Shown: one piece after another, positions 15,483-24,007 of the stretch
Layout of the letters: every line of letters begins with the position of its first letter
Numbering within the stretch: the first letter of the stretch is position 1
Origin: Cystobacterineae bacterium
GTDB lineage: Bacteria > Myxococcota > Myxococcia > Myxococcales > Myxococcaceae
Assembly: GCA_009782175.1 (NCBI GenBank)
Contig: WRKR01000029.1
Coordinates: 1 to 36,223, forward strand
DNA: 36,223 bases
Direction of reading: 5' to 3'
Program-made: the position numbers and the translations under genes
The notes under the pieces: generated by a model
The model's input: the letters and a program-made list of their open reading frames with translations, nothing else
Database searches by the model: none
What the model was told of the DNA's origin: nothing

Positions 15483-17183
15483 TCAATCGTCATCGTTGCT
15501 TTGTGTCAAGCCCCATTCTTTAAGACGCTTGAATAATGTAGATCTTGCAACCCCCAATTCCTTCGCCACGCGCTCCCTGTTGTTTTTATAGCGTTTTAAG
15601 GCGGCTTCAATGAGGGTTTTCTCAAAATTTTCAACCGCTTTATCGAGCGTTAGCCCTGAAGGCAGCTCTGTATTGAGAAAATTGAAGGACTGAGGGCTTG
15701 GGTTTCGTGCGGCGGGGCCATCAAATTGAATGTCTTTAATGTCAATGGAGGTACCATCTCTCAACAGGAGGGCTCTGTGGATGACGTTGCGCAACTCACG
15801 GACATTGCCGGGCCAAGGGTGAGAGAGCAGTTTTTTTTGGGCCGCAGCTGTCAAATGTACACGTTGGCCGCTGGGGGAGAATGCGCTGAGGAATGCTTCT
15901 GTGAGCATTTCCAAATCTCCCAAGCGTGCGCGCAAAGGGGGCAGGTGCAAGGGGATGACACACAGGCGATAATAAAGGTCTTCCCTGAATTTTCCTGCTT
16001 GGACTTGTTTTCCCAGGTCGCGATTGGTGGCAGAAATAATGCGGACATCCACAGCAATGGGTCGGGATGCGCCTACGCGTTTAATTTCGCCGGACTCCAG
16101 AGCGCGAAGCAGCTTGGCTTGCAAGTCCAAGGGAAGCTCTCCTACCTCATCCAGGAATAAGGAGCCTTGGTGTGCTTCTTCGAAGGCGCCTTTGCGGTGA
16201 GAAGCGGCTCCGGTGAAAGAGCCTTTTTCATGTCCGAACAACTCACTTTCGATGAGCTCTCGAGAAATGGCCGCACAATTGACGGGAATAAAAGCATTGT
16301 TTGCGCGAAGAGACAATTTGTGCACTGCCCGGGCGATGAGCTCTTTGCCGGAGCCGGACTCGCCAAAAATAGCGACGGTGGCATTGGAGGGTGCAACACG
16401 CTCCACCATTTCCAGGAGGTGGTGCATGCTTGGATCTGCGCCTATAATGCCATATTTGGTTTTGATGGAAGGAGAGGCTTTTTCTACGGGCTCAATGCAG
16501 ATGGTGGTGTCGCCAAGCCTCAGTTGCGTATATATGGGCAGCTCTGCCTCATAGATGCGGACCTTCCCCAGCCATGTGCCATTGGTAGAATGTGGATCTG
16601 CCACAATAAAGGCGCCATTGTGTTGTGTTAAGCGCAGGTGTTTTGCGGAGACATATTTGTCCTCAACAACCACGTCATTGTCTTCTGCGGAGCCGATGCA
16701 GCTGATGTCATGTGTGAGGGGAAAAACTTTTTCGCCGTTGGAGGAGGAGACGCGGATTTGCGCGGGGACATTTTCAATTTTAGAATGGGGATAAAACTGT
16801 GTACGGGGGTGCTGCTCATTGGAGCTGGTTTGTGTCCCCTGGGCGTGTTGGATATGAAAGACGGCTTGCAGTTTCCCAAAGGTGAGGATGTCCCCCTCTT
16901 TGAGAGTGGTTTCCTGGGTGAGGATGCCTTGCACTTTCGTTCCTTGTCCCGACAAGTCCTCCAGGAGATAGTGGGGGGGATGAAAACGCAGAATGGCTTG
17001 TCGCGCGGCGACACCCGGGTCCGGCAATATAACATCACAATTGCTGCCATGCCCCAGAACGGTATCCCGCGAAGCGAGCTTGACGCGCATGACTTCAACC
17101 CCCCGCCTGACAAATACGAGCTCAGCAATGTTTTGCGTCGATGGCTCGTGGAATTCTTTCAAGCCTGTCCTGATTGTTTCCAT
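15483..17183 (-). CDS. FHA-domain sigma54 transcription activator
   Basis: The product is 566 aa. Two forkhead-associated domains come first: a diverged one at about 20-112 (LGHGSNCDV) and a canonical one at about 140-232 ([21 protein letters not shown]). The AAA+ domain follows at about 243-470 with Walker A GESGSGKE (274-281), sigma54 contact loop GSFTGA (321-326, a variant of GAFTGA) and Walker B LFLDEVGE (342-349). A Fis-type helix-turn-helix ends the protein ([19 protein letters not shown]). FHA domains bind phosphothreonine, so it may respond to Ser/Thr kinases rather than a histidine kinase. It starts 59 bases after gspN, in the same direction, and may regulate the secretion operon or another sigma54 regulon. 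Confidence 0.93.
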   Translation of the reverse strand: METIRTGLKEFHEPSTQNIAELVFVRRGVEVMRVKLASRDTVLGHGSNCDVILPDPGVAARQAILRFHPPHYLLEDLSGQGTKVQGILTQETTLKEGDILTFGKLQAVFHIQHAQGTQTSSNEQHPRTQFYPHSKIENVPAQIRVSSSNGEKVFPLTHDISCIGSAEDNDVVVEDKYVSAKHLRLTQHNGAFIVADPHSTNGTWLGKVRIYEAELPIYTQLRLGDTTICIEPVEKASPSIKTKYGIIGADPSMHHLLEMVERVAPSNATVAIFGESGSGKELIARAVHKLSLRANNAFIPVNCAAISRELIESELFGHEKGSFTGAASHRKGAFEEAHQGSLFLDEVGELPLDLQAKLLRALESGEIKRVGASRPIAVDVRIISATNRDLGKQVQAGKFREDLYYRLCVIPLHLPPLRARLGDLEMLTEAFLSAFSPSGQRVHLTAAAQKKLLSHPWPGNVRELRNVIHRALLLRDGTSIDIKDIQFDGPAARNPSPQSFNFLNTELPSGLTLDKAVENFEKTLIEAALKRYKNNRERVAKELGVARSTLFKRLKEWGLTQSNDDD

Positions 17184-17242
17184 TCTTCATAAACTACGCG
17201 CAATTGAGGTGAACTCAAAGTTCGAAAACTCAAAGCATGGCG

Positions 17243-18196
17243 TTATTTCATTTCCAGGCGCGAGAGAGGCCCCTGAAATTGAGCACTGCGCCATTGCGGA
17301 TTTTGCGGATCCACTGGAAGTAAACTGACGGCGGAGCCCAATATACCGAGGCGTTCGAGCAATTCGGGCTGTGCTTGAAGACGCAATGTAAAGTTACTTT
17401 GTGAGTCAGCGAGTTTTTTGTTTTTGTCCAGATGGATGTTTCCAAGCACTTCAGACTCCAATTCATGGCTTTGGGTTTTGAGCTGACTCAGTTGTATGTG
17501 TCCTTTTTTTATAGAAGCGGAAGTTTTCAAGTTTCCAAACACAATTCGAGGCAAATCCACAGGTGTTGGCTCTTTGGAGTTGGGAAGGAGAAGGGCAAGG
17601 GTTCCTTGTTTAAGCACCCACTCATTCAGCTCCATATTCCACTGTCCATGGGCTTCTGAGGCCTTTTGGTTTTTGGGAATAGAGAAAGAAATATGTGCGT
17701 GAGTTAAAACACCTTCCATATCCAATTGGGGGGTGGCTGTTCCGCTGTTGTATATTTCTGGTGAGAGCATCCATAACAAGGCAGAAAAGTTAATTTGAGA
17801 TAAGTCTATACCTTTGGCATCAATACTCATCTCCTTTGCGTTGAAGATTCCTGTTGCCAATTGGATGTTTCCCTTGGCTATTTTTATATTTGTTATGAGT
17901 TTTGAGGAGAAGAGACTGGGCCTTAAGGAGAGAGAATCCATATGGAGCTTTCCGAGCTCTATTTCAGGTTTTAAAGAGGCGGGGCTGATTTGGATTCCGT
18001 TGGCTTTAATTCCTGAAAGGGAGGGTTGGATGGAGTGGATGCTCAAAAGAATATTGGCCTGTTTGGCTTTAGCAACCAGATACTCAGAAAGGATAGGATA
18101 GGGGAATACAAAGAAGAGGCTTATAAGGAATGCGCAGGTGGTGAAGCTCAGATAGCCTATAAGTTTGAAAACAGTCTGAGAGTATTTCTTAAGCAT
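17243..18196 (-). CDS. gspN: Type II secretion system protein N
   Basis: The product is 317 aa. A transmembrane helix at about 11-33 anchors a periplasmic domain rich in short beta strands of alternating pattern (IKAKG-like units such as GIKANGIQISP and ELGKLHMDSLSL), as expected for the GspN/AsmA-like fold. Position after gspM, only three bases from its stop, is the usual place for gspN in deltaproteobacteria. It belongs to the inner-membrane platform, but its role is not well defined. Similarity to GspN is judged from architecture and context more than from strict motifs. Confidence 0.8.
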   Translation of the reverse strand: MLKKYSQTVFKLIGYLSFTTCAFLISLFFVFPYPILSEYLVAKAKQANILLSIHSIQPSLSGIKANGIQISPASLKPEIELGKLHMDSLSLRPSLFSSKLITNIKIAKGNIQLATGIFNAKEMSIDAKGIDLSQINFSALLWMLSPEIYNSGTATPQLDMEGVLTHAHISFSIPKNQKASEAHGQWNMELNEWVLKQGTLALLLPNSKEPTPVDLPRIVFGNLKTSASIKKGHIQLSQLKTQSHELESEVLGNIHLDKNKKLADSQSNFTLRLQAQPELLERLGILGSAVSLLPVDPQNPQWRSAQFQGPLSRLEMK

Positions 18197-18199
18197 AAT

Positions 18200-18745
18200 T
18201 CACGTTTTTTTCGAATAGGTGGCAACCGTTATCCAACAGGTCAACAGGTTTTGAGGGCGTTTTTCTATTCTCAGTTGTTTGATAAAGACGATGCCGGGAC
18301 CTGTTTCGCATGCTTTCAAGAAATCAACGAGGCGTTCTAAGGCCACATCGGTGAGGGTGAGTTCCACAGAGCGCTCCAGCATTTTTTCTCCCTCGATGGG
18401 AGTCCGAGGCGTAATAGAGCTGATTTCTATTTTTGCTTGTGTGGCGGCTTTTTCAACGTGGCTGGTGAGGCCCAGAGGCGGCTCTGCGAGTTTGCGTTCA
18501 AAATGTTCTCGGCGTTTTTTCCCCAAATAATAATTGTCGGTGAGTTTTTCTATTTGCTTAAGCTTCATCCTTTTGTCTGTCGTTCTCTCCTGAATGGTTT
18601 GGGCTTTGCGTGCAATTTGCAGGTGGATGAGGAGGAAGATGGCAACACAAAGCACGGCGAGCATGGCCAACAGCAGAAACTGCTCTCGACGCGTAAGCCC
18701 TAAAAAACGCTGGGTGAGGGAACGGATTTTCTCATGAAGTGCCAT
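18200..18745 (-). CDS. gspM: Type II secretion system inner-membrane protein M
   Basis: The product is 181 aa from ATG 18745, which has AGGAG seven bases upstream and overlaps the end of gspL by 14 bases. A single helix at about 22-43 (FLLLAMLAVLCVAIFLLIHL) is followed by a coiled region and a small ferredoxin-like periplasmic domain. It pairs with GspL in the assembly platform that links the cytoplasmic ATPase to the pseudopilus. A longer frame starts upstream but would overlap gspL by over 100 bases. Confidence 0.88.
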   Translation of the reverse strand: MALHEKIRSLTQRFLGLTRREQFLLLAMLAVLCVAIFLLIHLQIARKAQTIQERTTDKRMKLKQIEKLTDNYYLGKKRREHFERKLAEPPLGLTSHVEKAATQAKIEISSITPRTPIEGEKMLERSVELTLTDVALERLVDFLKACETGPGIVFIKQLRIEKRPQNLLTCWITVATYSKKT

Positions 18746-20297
18746 GGTTAAACTCCTGAGGCGGAGGGCAATGCAATTTAATGTCGAGGGGAAAATTCTT
18801 TTTGAGGCCGTCGCGGGATTTTTCGACTGTGCCTTCTTCAATTTCAGCGACGCAGGGAATGGTCTTTAAGGCTGTTTTGAGAGCGTCCATATCGAGTTTT
18901 TGGTCTGCAGTGCTTTTCAATCTGATGCGTTCTGGCTGAATTAAAATTTGCTCAAATTGGATGTCAACCTGGTTAGAAACATGTTGAATGAGGTGGGCCA
19001 GAAAATCTGCTGCGGATGGGTGAAAAAGTTCAGGCGCGAGGTTTGAGCTGCTGCTTAAAAGCTCTTTCGCCAGAGCATAGCTGCGCTCGCATTTCCCAAG
19101 GACGCGTGTGGTGAGTGTGCATAGCGCGTCATCGACGTGTCGCTCATTGGCTTGCAGAAAGAAGTTGTGGGTTATTCCGCCACCTAAAAACAGCACCACT
19201 GCGCACAGGGCGAAAATGCTCAAGGCTTTCAATTTGTCTTTTAAAAAGTCAAACTCGCTTTTATAGGCCAGCTCTTTCTGGCGAAAATTAAACCGACGTG
19301 AGCGGGGTGCGGCTGACTGATAGGAAGCCAGCAAAGAAGCGACTTGGCCTGCAGCCGGAGGCAAGGCTTCTTTGAAGCCGCTCAAAGGCAAAAGCTCCAC
19401 GGGCAAAGCGAGGGCATTTGATAAATAAGAGCTGATGCCTTGGAGCTGAGAGGTTCCTCCGGTGAGATAGAGGAGCTCAACAGGTTCTTGCCCGTGCGCC
19501 TCTCGCATTTTGAGGAGAATGCGCAATTCTCTTTCAACGGGAAGCAAAGCTTGCTGCATAATTTCTGCAGCTTTGTGTGCGGCGGGTGGGTGCTCATTGG
19601 ATGGAAACAAGGTGCCATGTCTTTCTTTCCATGCAGCGGCTTCTTGTTCAGAAATGTTGAAGGCGTTGGAAAGCGCGCTTGTTATTTCTTTGCCTCCGGC
19701 TGGAAATACGCGCGCTGTGTCACAACTGTTGGAGGCGTTAATTGAAGCGAAGCAGCAGCGCTCGTGCCCCAAATCCACGATGGCAAAGTTTTTGGGCAGG
19801 GGTTGGTTTTTTCGTCGAGCAGGCGAAGAGGCCAATGCCTTCAGTTGAAGAGCGGGGTGTGCAATCCACTTGGGTTCAACAGAAAGCCCTGAGAGTTGTT
19901 GGATCCACGCCATAACCTCTTGGCGCAGGGCAATTCCGACCAGGAGCTGCTTGCTGTTGATAATCAGCTGATAGTCAAAGGCGACATCTGCCATATCCAT
20001 GGCTGAAACAGTTTCTATTTCAAACCCCAGAGTGGCCTCAATCTTCTTCGGGTCAGCAAAAGGAAGTGAGAGCTGATGTGTTGCAATGGAAGTGCCTGGC
20101 AATGAAAAGAAGATTTGATCAACACCATATATTTTAGCTCCAAAAACGCGATGGAGTGCGTTTGCCAGGCTGTTGTGAGAAGAGTCCTGGTTCGAAAATT
20201 CTTCAAAGCGTATGGATTGAATGGTCTTCCGTATAGACTCAACGGTAGCCAGCTTGATGCTATAAGCGCCGACATCTATAGCAAGGATTTTTGCCAT
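18732..20297 (-). CDS. gspL: Type II secretion system protein L with a PilM-like domain
   Basis: The product is 521 aa; GAGGA lies eight bases before the ATG. Residues 1-330 form an actin-like cytoplasmic domain that keeps PilM features: IDVGAYSIKLA near the start, a central IVDLGHERCCF (173-183), GGKEIT (201-206) and LTGGTSQLQG (278-287). A transmembrane helix lies at 357-377, followed by a periplasmic ferredoxin-like domain resembling PilN/GspL. In Vibrio-type systems the cytoplasmic part is more diverged, so this form reads as PilM joined to PilN. It binds GspE and GspM. The start is three bases after the gspK stop. Confidence 0.9.
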   Translation of the reverse strand: MAKILAIDVGAYSIKLATVESIRKTIQSIRFEEFSNQDSSHNSLANALHRVFGAKIYGVDQIFFSLPGTSIATHQLSLPFADPKKIEATLGFEIETVSAMDMADVAFDYQLIINSKQLLVGIALRQEVMAWIQQLSGLSVEPKWIAHPALQLKALASSPARRKNQPLPKNFAIVDLGHERCCFASINASNSCDTARVFPAGGKEITSALSNAFNISEQEAAAWKERHGTLFPSNEHPPAAHKAAEIMQQALLPVERELRILLKMREAHGQEPVELLYLTGGTSQLQGISSYLSNALALPVELLPLSGFKEALPPAAGQVASLLASYQSAAPRSRRFNFRQKELAYKSEFDFLKDKLKALSIFALCAVVLFLGGGITHNFFLQANERHVDDALCTLTTRVLGKCERSYALAKELLSSSSNLAPELFHPSAADFLAHLIQHVSNQVDIQFEQILIQPERIRLKSTADQKLDMDALKTALKTIPCVAEIEEGTVEKSRDGLKKNFPLDIKLHCPPPQEFNHGTS

Positions 20298-20300
20298 GGC

Positions 20301-21524
20301 TTATTCCTCTCGATAATAAACAATCTGCCCCAATGGCTCTTTGTCCATTCGAACGACAGCGGTAAGCGTACGTTTGACTGTTCCAGAAGTCCCCAGGGAG
20401 TGGATGCGGAAAGTGGAGCTGCTGTCTCCCAGATAACGCTGGTTTTGCGTGTTGGCCGTGATGGCGCTGTTGGTGGCTATTCCTGCCGCCTTGAGCAATT
20501 CAACGAAGTCTTGAACGGAGAGCGCAAAGCCTGCCATGACTTTCAACTGACGAATATGTTCGATTAAGCCTTCAACAAAAAATGGATTTTGCAGCCGGGG
20601 ATCGGGTTTGAGTGGATCCGCGACGCTGCGGATGGCCAACTCCAGCAGGACAGGGTCGTCCGTGTTGATGTTGAGGCGGGAATTGATGCTGGGGAAAACA
20701 GTGAGGCGATCTCCAAAAACAGCCATAAACCGGTCATCAATCCCATGAACCATATATAACTCATCCAAGCTGTCAAACCGTGCGTTTTTGGCATGGTAGT
20801 GAGGGACATATTTAGAGCTATAATAATAATTTTCATCTGAAAACCCATCGAGAAAAGGGGGGCCTTGTCCTGACAAGTTGAGGGTAGAAGCCGATGTATT
20901 TTCATCAATCCAGTCGCGAATATTTTGGATGATTTCTGTTGGCGTGATGGGGGAGGAGCCTGACTCCAGAGGCTCATAAATGAAGTTATATTTTTTGTCA
21001 CCAATCAAGGAGAGGAGCTGTGCCAAGGCGATGCTTGTTTTGAGGTCGGGCGCGTCGAGTTGATTTAAATTGAGACGCTCTTCTTCATCGCTGATGGTGA
21101 CGTCAAAACACGTTGAAGCAAGGCCATCGGCTTGTGGGGTTTCGTCGAACTCCCAAAGGAGATTTGTTAAATAACAATCAATTTTGGCAAGCCTCCACAA
21201 CTGTATAGAAAGGCTTTGAGGCATATATCCACCAAAGTCATTGGTGGTGGTGTTGGTGATGCCCAGCAGCCCACTCAAGCTTGGAATTTTAATTTGCTCT
21301 ATTTGTTTTTGGAGAGCCAACATCAATCTGGAAAACTGAATGCCGCTGCGAGCGTGGTAGTGAGCTTTCAATTCATCGCGCTGGTTGCGCGCGAGGATTA
21401 ATTCCACAGAACCACGATAGGCCATGTCTTGGATGAAAATGGTCAGGATGGTTATGCCGACCAAGACAACGATCAGCGCGGCGCCGCGAGGTGAAATTCT
21501 TTTCTTTCGACGAGAATTTTTCAT
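20301..21524 (-). CDS. gspK: Type II secretion system minor pseudopilin K
   Basis: The product is 407 aa. The prepilin leader ends RISPRG and the mature protein begins AALIVVLVG; position 5 is Val rather than Glu, as is known for GspK, which caps the pseudopilus tip with GspI and GspJ. A large globular domain follows with the acidic segment FDVTISDEEERLNLNQLDAP typical of GspK. The start overlaps the gspJ stop as ATGA, so translation is coupled. Confidence 0.93.
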   Translation of the reverse strand: MKNSRRKKRISPRGAALIVVLVGITILTIFIQDMAYRGSVELILARNQRDELKAHYHARSGIQFSRLMLALQKQIEQIKIPSLSGLLGITNTTTNDFGGYMPQSLSIQLWRLAKIDCYLTNLLWEFDETPQADGLASTCFDVTISDEEERLNLNQLDAPDLKTSIALAQLLSLIGDKKYNFIYEPLESGSSPITPTEIIQNIRDWIDENTSASTLNLSGQGPPFLDGFSDENYYYSSKYVPHYHAKNARFDSLDELYMVHGIDDRFMAVFGDRLTVFPSINSRLNINTDDPVLLELAIRSVADPLKPDPRLQNPFFVEGLIEHIRQLKVMAGFALSVQDFVELLKAAGIATNSAITANTQNQRYLGDSSSTFRIHSLGTSGTVKRTLTAVVRMDKEPLGQIVYYREE

Positions 21525-22171
21525 TCATACCTCGATAACTCTCTCGTCAGAGTGAGTTGGACTTGCGTCACATACCTCATGGCAGTGCCACTTTCATTGA
21601 GGGTGATGGCAATTTTTATACGTGAGGGAAGAGAAGATTTTCTTTCTGCTTTTCTGGTGTCCCATTCATCAACCCAGTTTTTTTGAAAGGTGTCCCAATA
21701 GGAGAATTCAAGCTGATCCACATTTTCAAGGAAGACATTTTCTGTTCCTCCTCCCTCGTCAACGCGTCCATCCAGGACTGTTTTCTGGCGGCGCATAATG
21801 TCCTTTTGTCCTTTTGAATTCTGAAGTTGATATTCCACAAGCATTTGATCAGACTCTTTGGCATCTTGGTAGAGGCGTTGATGGGCGAATGTGGTGAACA
21901 ACAACTTGTCTTTGGTGCCGACGAAGTTGGTTGGGCGCCCATAAGCATCCTGATAGCGACGGATGTCATATCTGTCGCTGATGAAGGATGAGCTTAATTC
22001 GCGGCATAACCGAGAGAAAGCAACGCGCAAAGAGCGGGACGTTTCAGCATTTTCTTCGAGAATTTCAGATGAATTGATGATGGCAGAAAATGCGGAACCC
22101 ATGGACAAACTGATGATGGATAAAAGCGCAATGGAAACCATGAGCTCAATTAAAGTTAGCCCTTTTTTCAT
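21521..22171 (-). CDS. gspJ: Type II secretion system minor pseudopilin J
   Basis: The product is 216 aa. The short leader MKKG is followed by LTLIELMVSIALLSIISLS, a type IV prepilin signal with Glu5. The globular part contains RLCRELSSSF, and later VDQLEFSYWD, as in GspJ. Start and stop codons overlap with neighbours (ATGA at both ends), showing tight coupling with gspI and gspK. Confidence 0.93.
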   Translation of the reverse strand: MKKGLTLIELMVSIALLSIISLSMGSAFSAIINSSEILEENAETSRSLRVAFSRLCRELSSSFISDRYDIRRYQDAYGRPTNFVGTKDKLLFTTFAHQRLYQDAKESDQMLVEYQLQNSKGQKDIMRRQKTVLDGRVDEGGGTENVFLENVDQLEFSYWDTFQKNWVDEWDTRKAERKSSLPSRIKIAITLNESGTAMRYVTQVQLTLTRELSRYE

Positions 22172-22827
22172 CGAACCGTCCTCGTTCCCGGGTTGAGGTT
22201 GCCGATATGAGGAGGGACACCTGTGGGCAGCATGGTGGACATTTGCTGGGAGAGAACGTGGGTTCTGATTTCAAAGCTTTCTTTCTCTTTCTTTCCCCGG
22301 TGAGACCATTCAATTTTGAGGCGAATTTCTCGAACTTGTTGGGTGAGGGTTTGCACCATTTGAGCAAATTGTGTTTGCAAAGGCGCCAGAAGAGGAGCGA
22401 ATGCGGACATGGAGGTTGAAGCTGCCGAGCCACTGGGCATGAGGCTTGAGAAGATGGAGCTCGTATCCAGGGTTTGCTCAAGGGGAAGGCCGGCAAAACT
22501 TGCCAGAAGTTGCTCTGGGGATAGGTTTTCTACTTTGGGAACCAATATGCTAAAGCTCCATTCATACTCAGGCCATCCTTCTTCAGAAAAATCTCCCCTC
22601 TCATCCTCTACATCTGTTGCAGAAAACCCGTCTATTTGCAGTTGTTGTTCCACATCCGCCATTTTTGAGCGAGCCAGCAAAGTAGCGACGGTGAGCTTGC
22701 GCGCATAACTTTGAGAATCAGCTGCGGATGAGCTGATTTGAAACAAGGACACGAGGACGACGCCCAAAATGCCCAGAGCCACCACCATTTCAAGCAAGGT
22801 GAAAGCTTGCTTTTTTTTCATGCTCAT
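22168..22827 (-). CDS. gspI: Type II secretion system minor pseudopilin I
   Basis: The product is 219 aa from ATG 22827, which overlaps the gspH stop as ATGA. A prepilin helix begins after MSMKKKQA with FTLLEMVVALGILGVVLVS. The residue before the predicted cleavage site is Ala instead of the usual Gly. Known prepilin peptidases prefer Gly but some accept Ala. The protein is longer than typical GspI (about 120-130 aa) because of a Ser/Ala-rich insertion around residues 110-150 (FSSLMPSGSAASTSMSAFAP). Confidence 0.88.
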   Translation of the reverse strand: MSMKKKQAFTLLEMVVALGILGVVLVSLFQISSSAADSQSYARKLTVATLLARSKMADVEQQLQIDGFSATDVEDERGDFSEEGWPEYEWSFSILVPKVENLSPEQLLASFAGLPLEQTLDTSSIFSSLMPSGSAASTSMSAFAPLLAPLQTQFAQMVQTLTQQVREIRLKIEWSHRGKKEKESFEIRTHVLSQQMSTMLPTGVPPHIGNLNPGTRTVR

Positions 22828-23441
22828 ATGGGTGGCTCCAGTGCTTCTGGAATAATTTGAACTTTGCCGGTGAGTCCTGAGACGACGAGCGTCCATGCAT
22901 TGTCAGATTGTCTGACAACAATTTGTGCATTCTCCGTGAACCCTTGCGGAAAAAAATAAAGATAGGCCTGCCCTTCGTTTTTAGCTTTGAGTTGGTGTTC
23001 TGTCCAAACGGACAAAGTCACTGCGGATGGCAGGGTGCGAGGTTTGGTTTCTTGCTCTGAGAAGTTTGTGTGCAAGAGCAAGGCTTCAATTTTTTGGCGC
23101 TCTTCTTTTTCTGTTTCTGTTTGAGGGGCTATGCTTTGTTTTAATTCCAGCTGTTGGGTGCTTTCTCGGCGTATCGCCGTGGCCTTTTCAGAGCATTCTG
23201 TTTGATAGCGGGTTTCGGATGCTGTGTTGTTATCGTCAGGAAGAGAAAATGCCAGTCTACACGTGCGTCCTGTCAGAGCGGATGTATCATAGAGCGTTCG
23301 AATGGCGCCAACCAACTCGTTGGTTACCGCTTTTGCTTGAGTGCCTGTGAGTGCTCCAATGCCCACGACGGTTAGTCCAAGAATAACCGCGATGATGGCC
23401 ATGGAGACCAAAAGCTCAATCAACGTCATGCCACGAGACAC
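22824..23441 (-). CDS. gspH: Type II secretion system pseudopilin H
   Basis: The product is 205 aa starting at GTG 23441, with GGAG five bases upstream. The leader SRG is followed by MTLIELLVSMAIIAVILGL, a prepilin helix with Glu5. A C-terminal GspH-like beta domain includes GRTCRLAFSLP and the late strand segment GQAYLYFFPQGFTENAQIVV. A polar linker of about 50 residues rich in Glu and Gln sits in the middle. The gap to gspG is 24 bases. Confidence 0.9.
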   Translation of the reverse strand: MSRGMTLIELLVSMAIIAVILGLTVVGIGALTGTQAKAVTNELVGAIRTLYDTSALTGRTCRLAFSLPDDNNTASETRYQTECSEKATAIRRESTQQLELKQSIAPQTETEKEERQKIEALLLHTNFSEQETKPRTLPSAVTLSVWTEHQLKAKNEGQAYLYFFPQGFTENAQIVVRQSDNAWTLVVSGLTGKVQIIPEALEPPI

Positions 23442-23465
23442 ACAAACTCCAACGGCTGGAAATTT

Positions 23466-23870
23466 TTATTTGGAGTCTTTGCTTGAAATATCCGCATTAT
23501 CTCCCTCGCCTCCTTGTGCTTTATCTGCCCCATAGGAGACGACGACGGGCTTGCCCTGCTCCAAGAAATAGAGATAGTCGCTTCCCCATGGATCTTTCGG
23601 GATTTTCTTTAAAACCCCCGCGTCAACCAATGCTGGAAAACCTGCTGCTACGTCAGGATAATTTCCTCTCTGGACATAATACATGTCGAGCGCATTCATG
23701 AGAGTCCCAATGTCAATTTCTGCTACTCTCTTTTTGGATCCTTCCATCTGTGGAATGACAGCAATGGCCACAAGACCCATGAGAATGGCTATCATGGCAA
23801 TAACGACGATAATTTCGATCAGCGTCATGCCTTTTTGAAATTGATGCAGATGTGTCGTTCGTTTTTTCAT
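23466..23870 (-). CDS. gspG: Type II secretion system major pseudopilin G
   Basis: The product is 134 aa with a 14-residue leader ending QKG, then MTLIEIIVVIAMIAILMGLV. The mature part has the conserved GspG features: GNYPDVAAGFPALVDAG, then PKDPWGSDYLY and the C-terminal VSYGADKAQGGEGDNADI loop, which matches the calcium-binding loop of GspG. It is the main subunit of the pseudopilus. GGGGAG lies nine bases before the ATG. The next gene upstream is the 38-codon ORF. Confidence 0.96.
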   Translation of the reverse strand: MKKRTTHLHQFQKGMTLIEIIVVIAMIAILMGLVAIAVIPQMEGSKKRVAEIDIGTLMNALDMYYVQRGNYPDVAAGFPALVDAGVLKKIPKDPWGSDYLYFLEQGKPVVVSYGADKAQGGEGDNADISSKDSK

Positions 23871-23890
23871 GTGAAGAAGACTCCCCAGTT

Positions 23891-24007
23891 TTAAGTGAAA
23901 AATGCAATTCCTAGACTAGACAGAACGAAAATAAGCCCGAGCAAAACTCCCAACAACACGCGTTTGAGCCATAAGTCCGCTTTTGAAAATTGAGGTGTTG
24001 TTGGCAT
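23891..24007 (-). CDS. 38-residue single-helix membrane microprotein between gspF and gspG
   Basis: The ATG at 24007 shares its first base with the gspF stop (TAATG), the same arrangement that joins gspE to gspF. The frame runs 38 codons to a TAA at 23891-23893. The N-terminal 15 residues are polar and basic (MPTTPQFSKADLWLK), and the rest is one hydrophobic helix (VLLGVLLGLIFVLSSLGIAF). Without it there would be an unexplained 136-base gap in an otherwise overlapping operon. I know of no standard gsp component of this size at this place. It may be a small accessory subunit of the inner-membrane platform near GspF, which is inference from position. Confidence 0.7.
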   Translation of the reverse strand: MPTTPQFSKADLWLKRVLLGVLLGLIFVLSSLGIAFFT

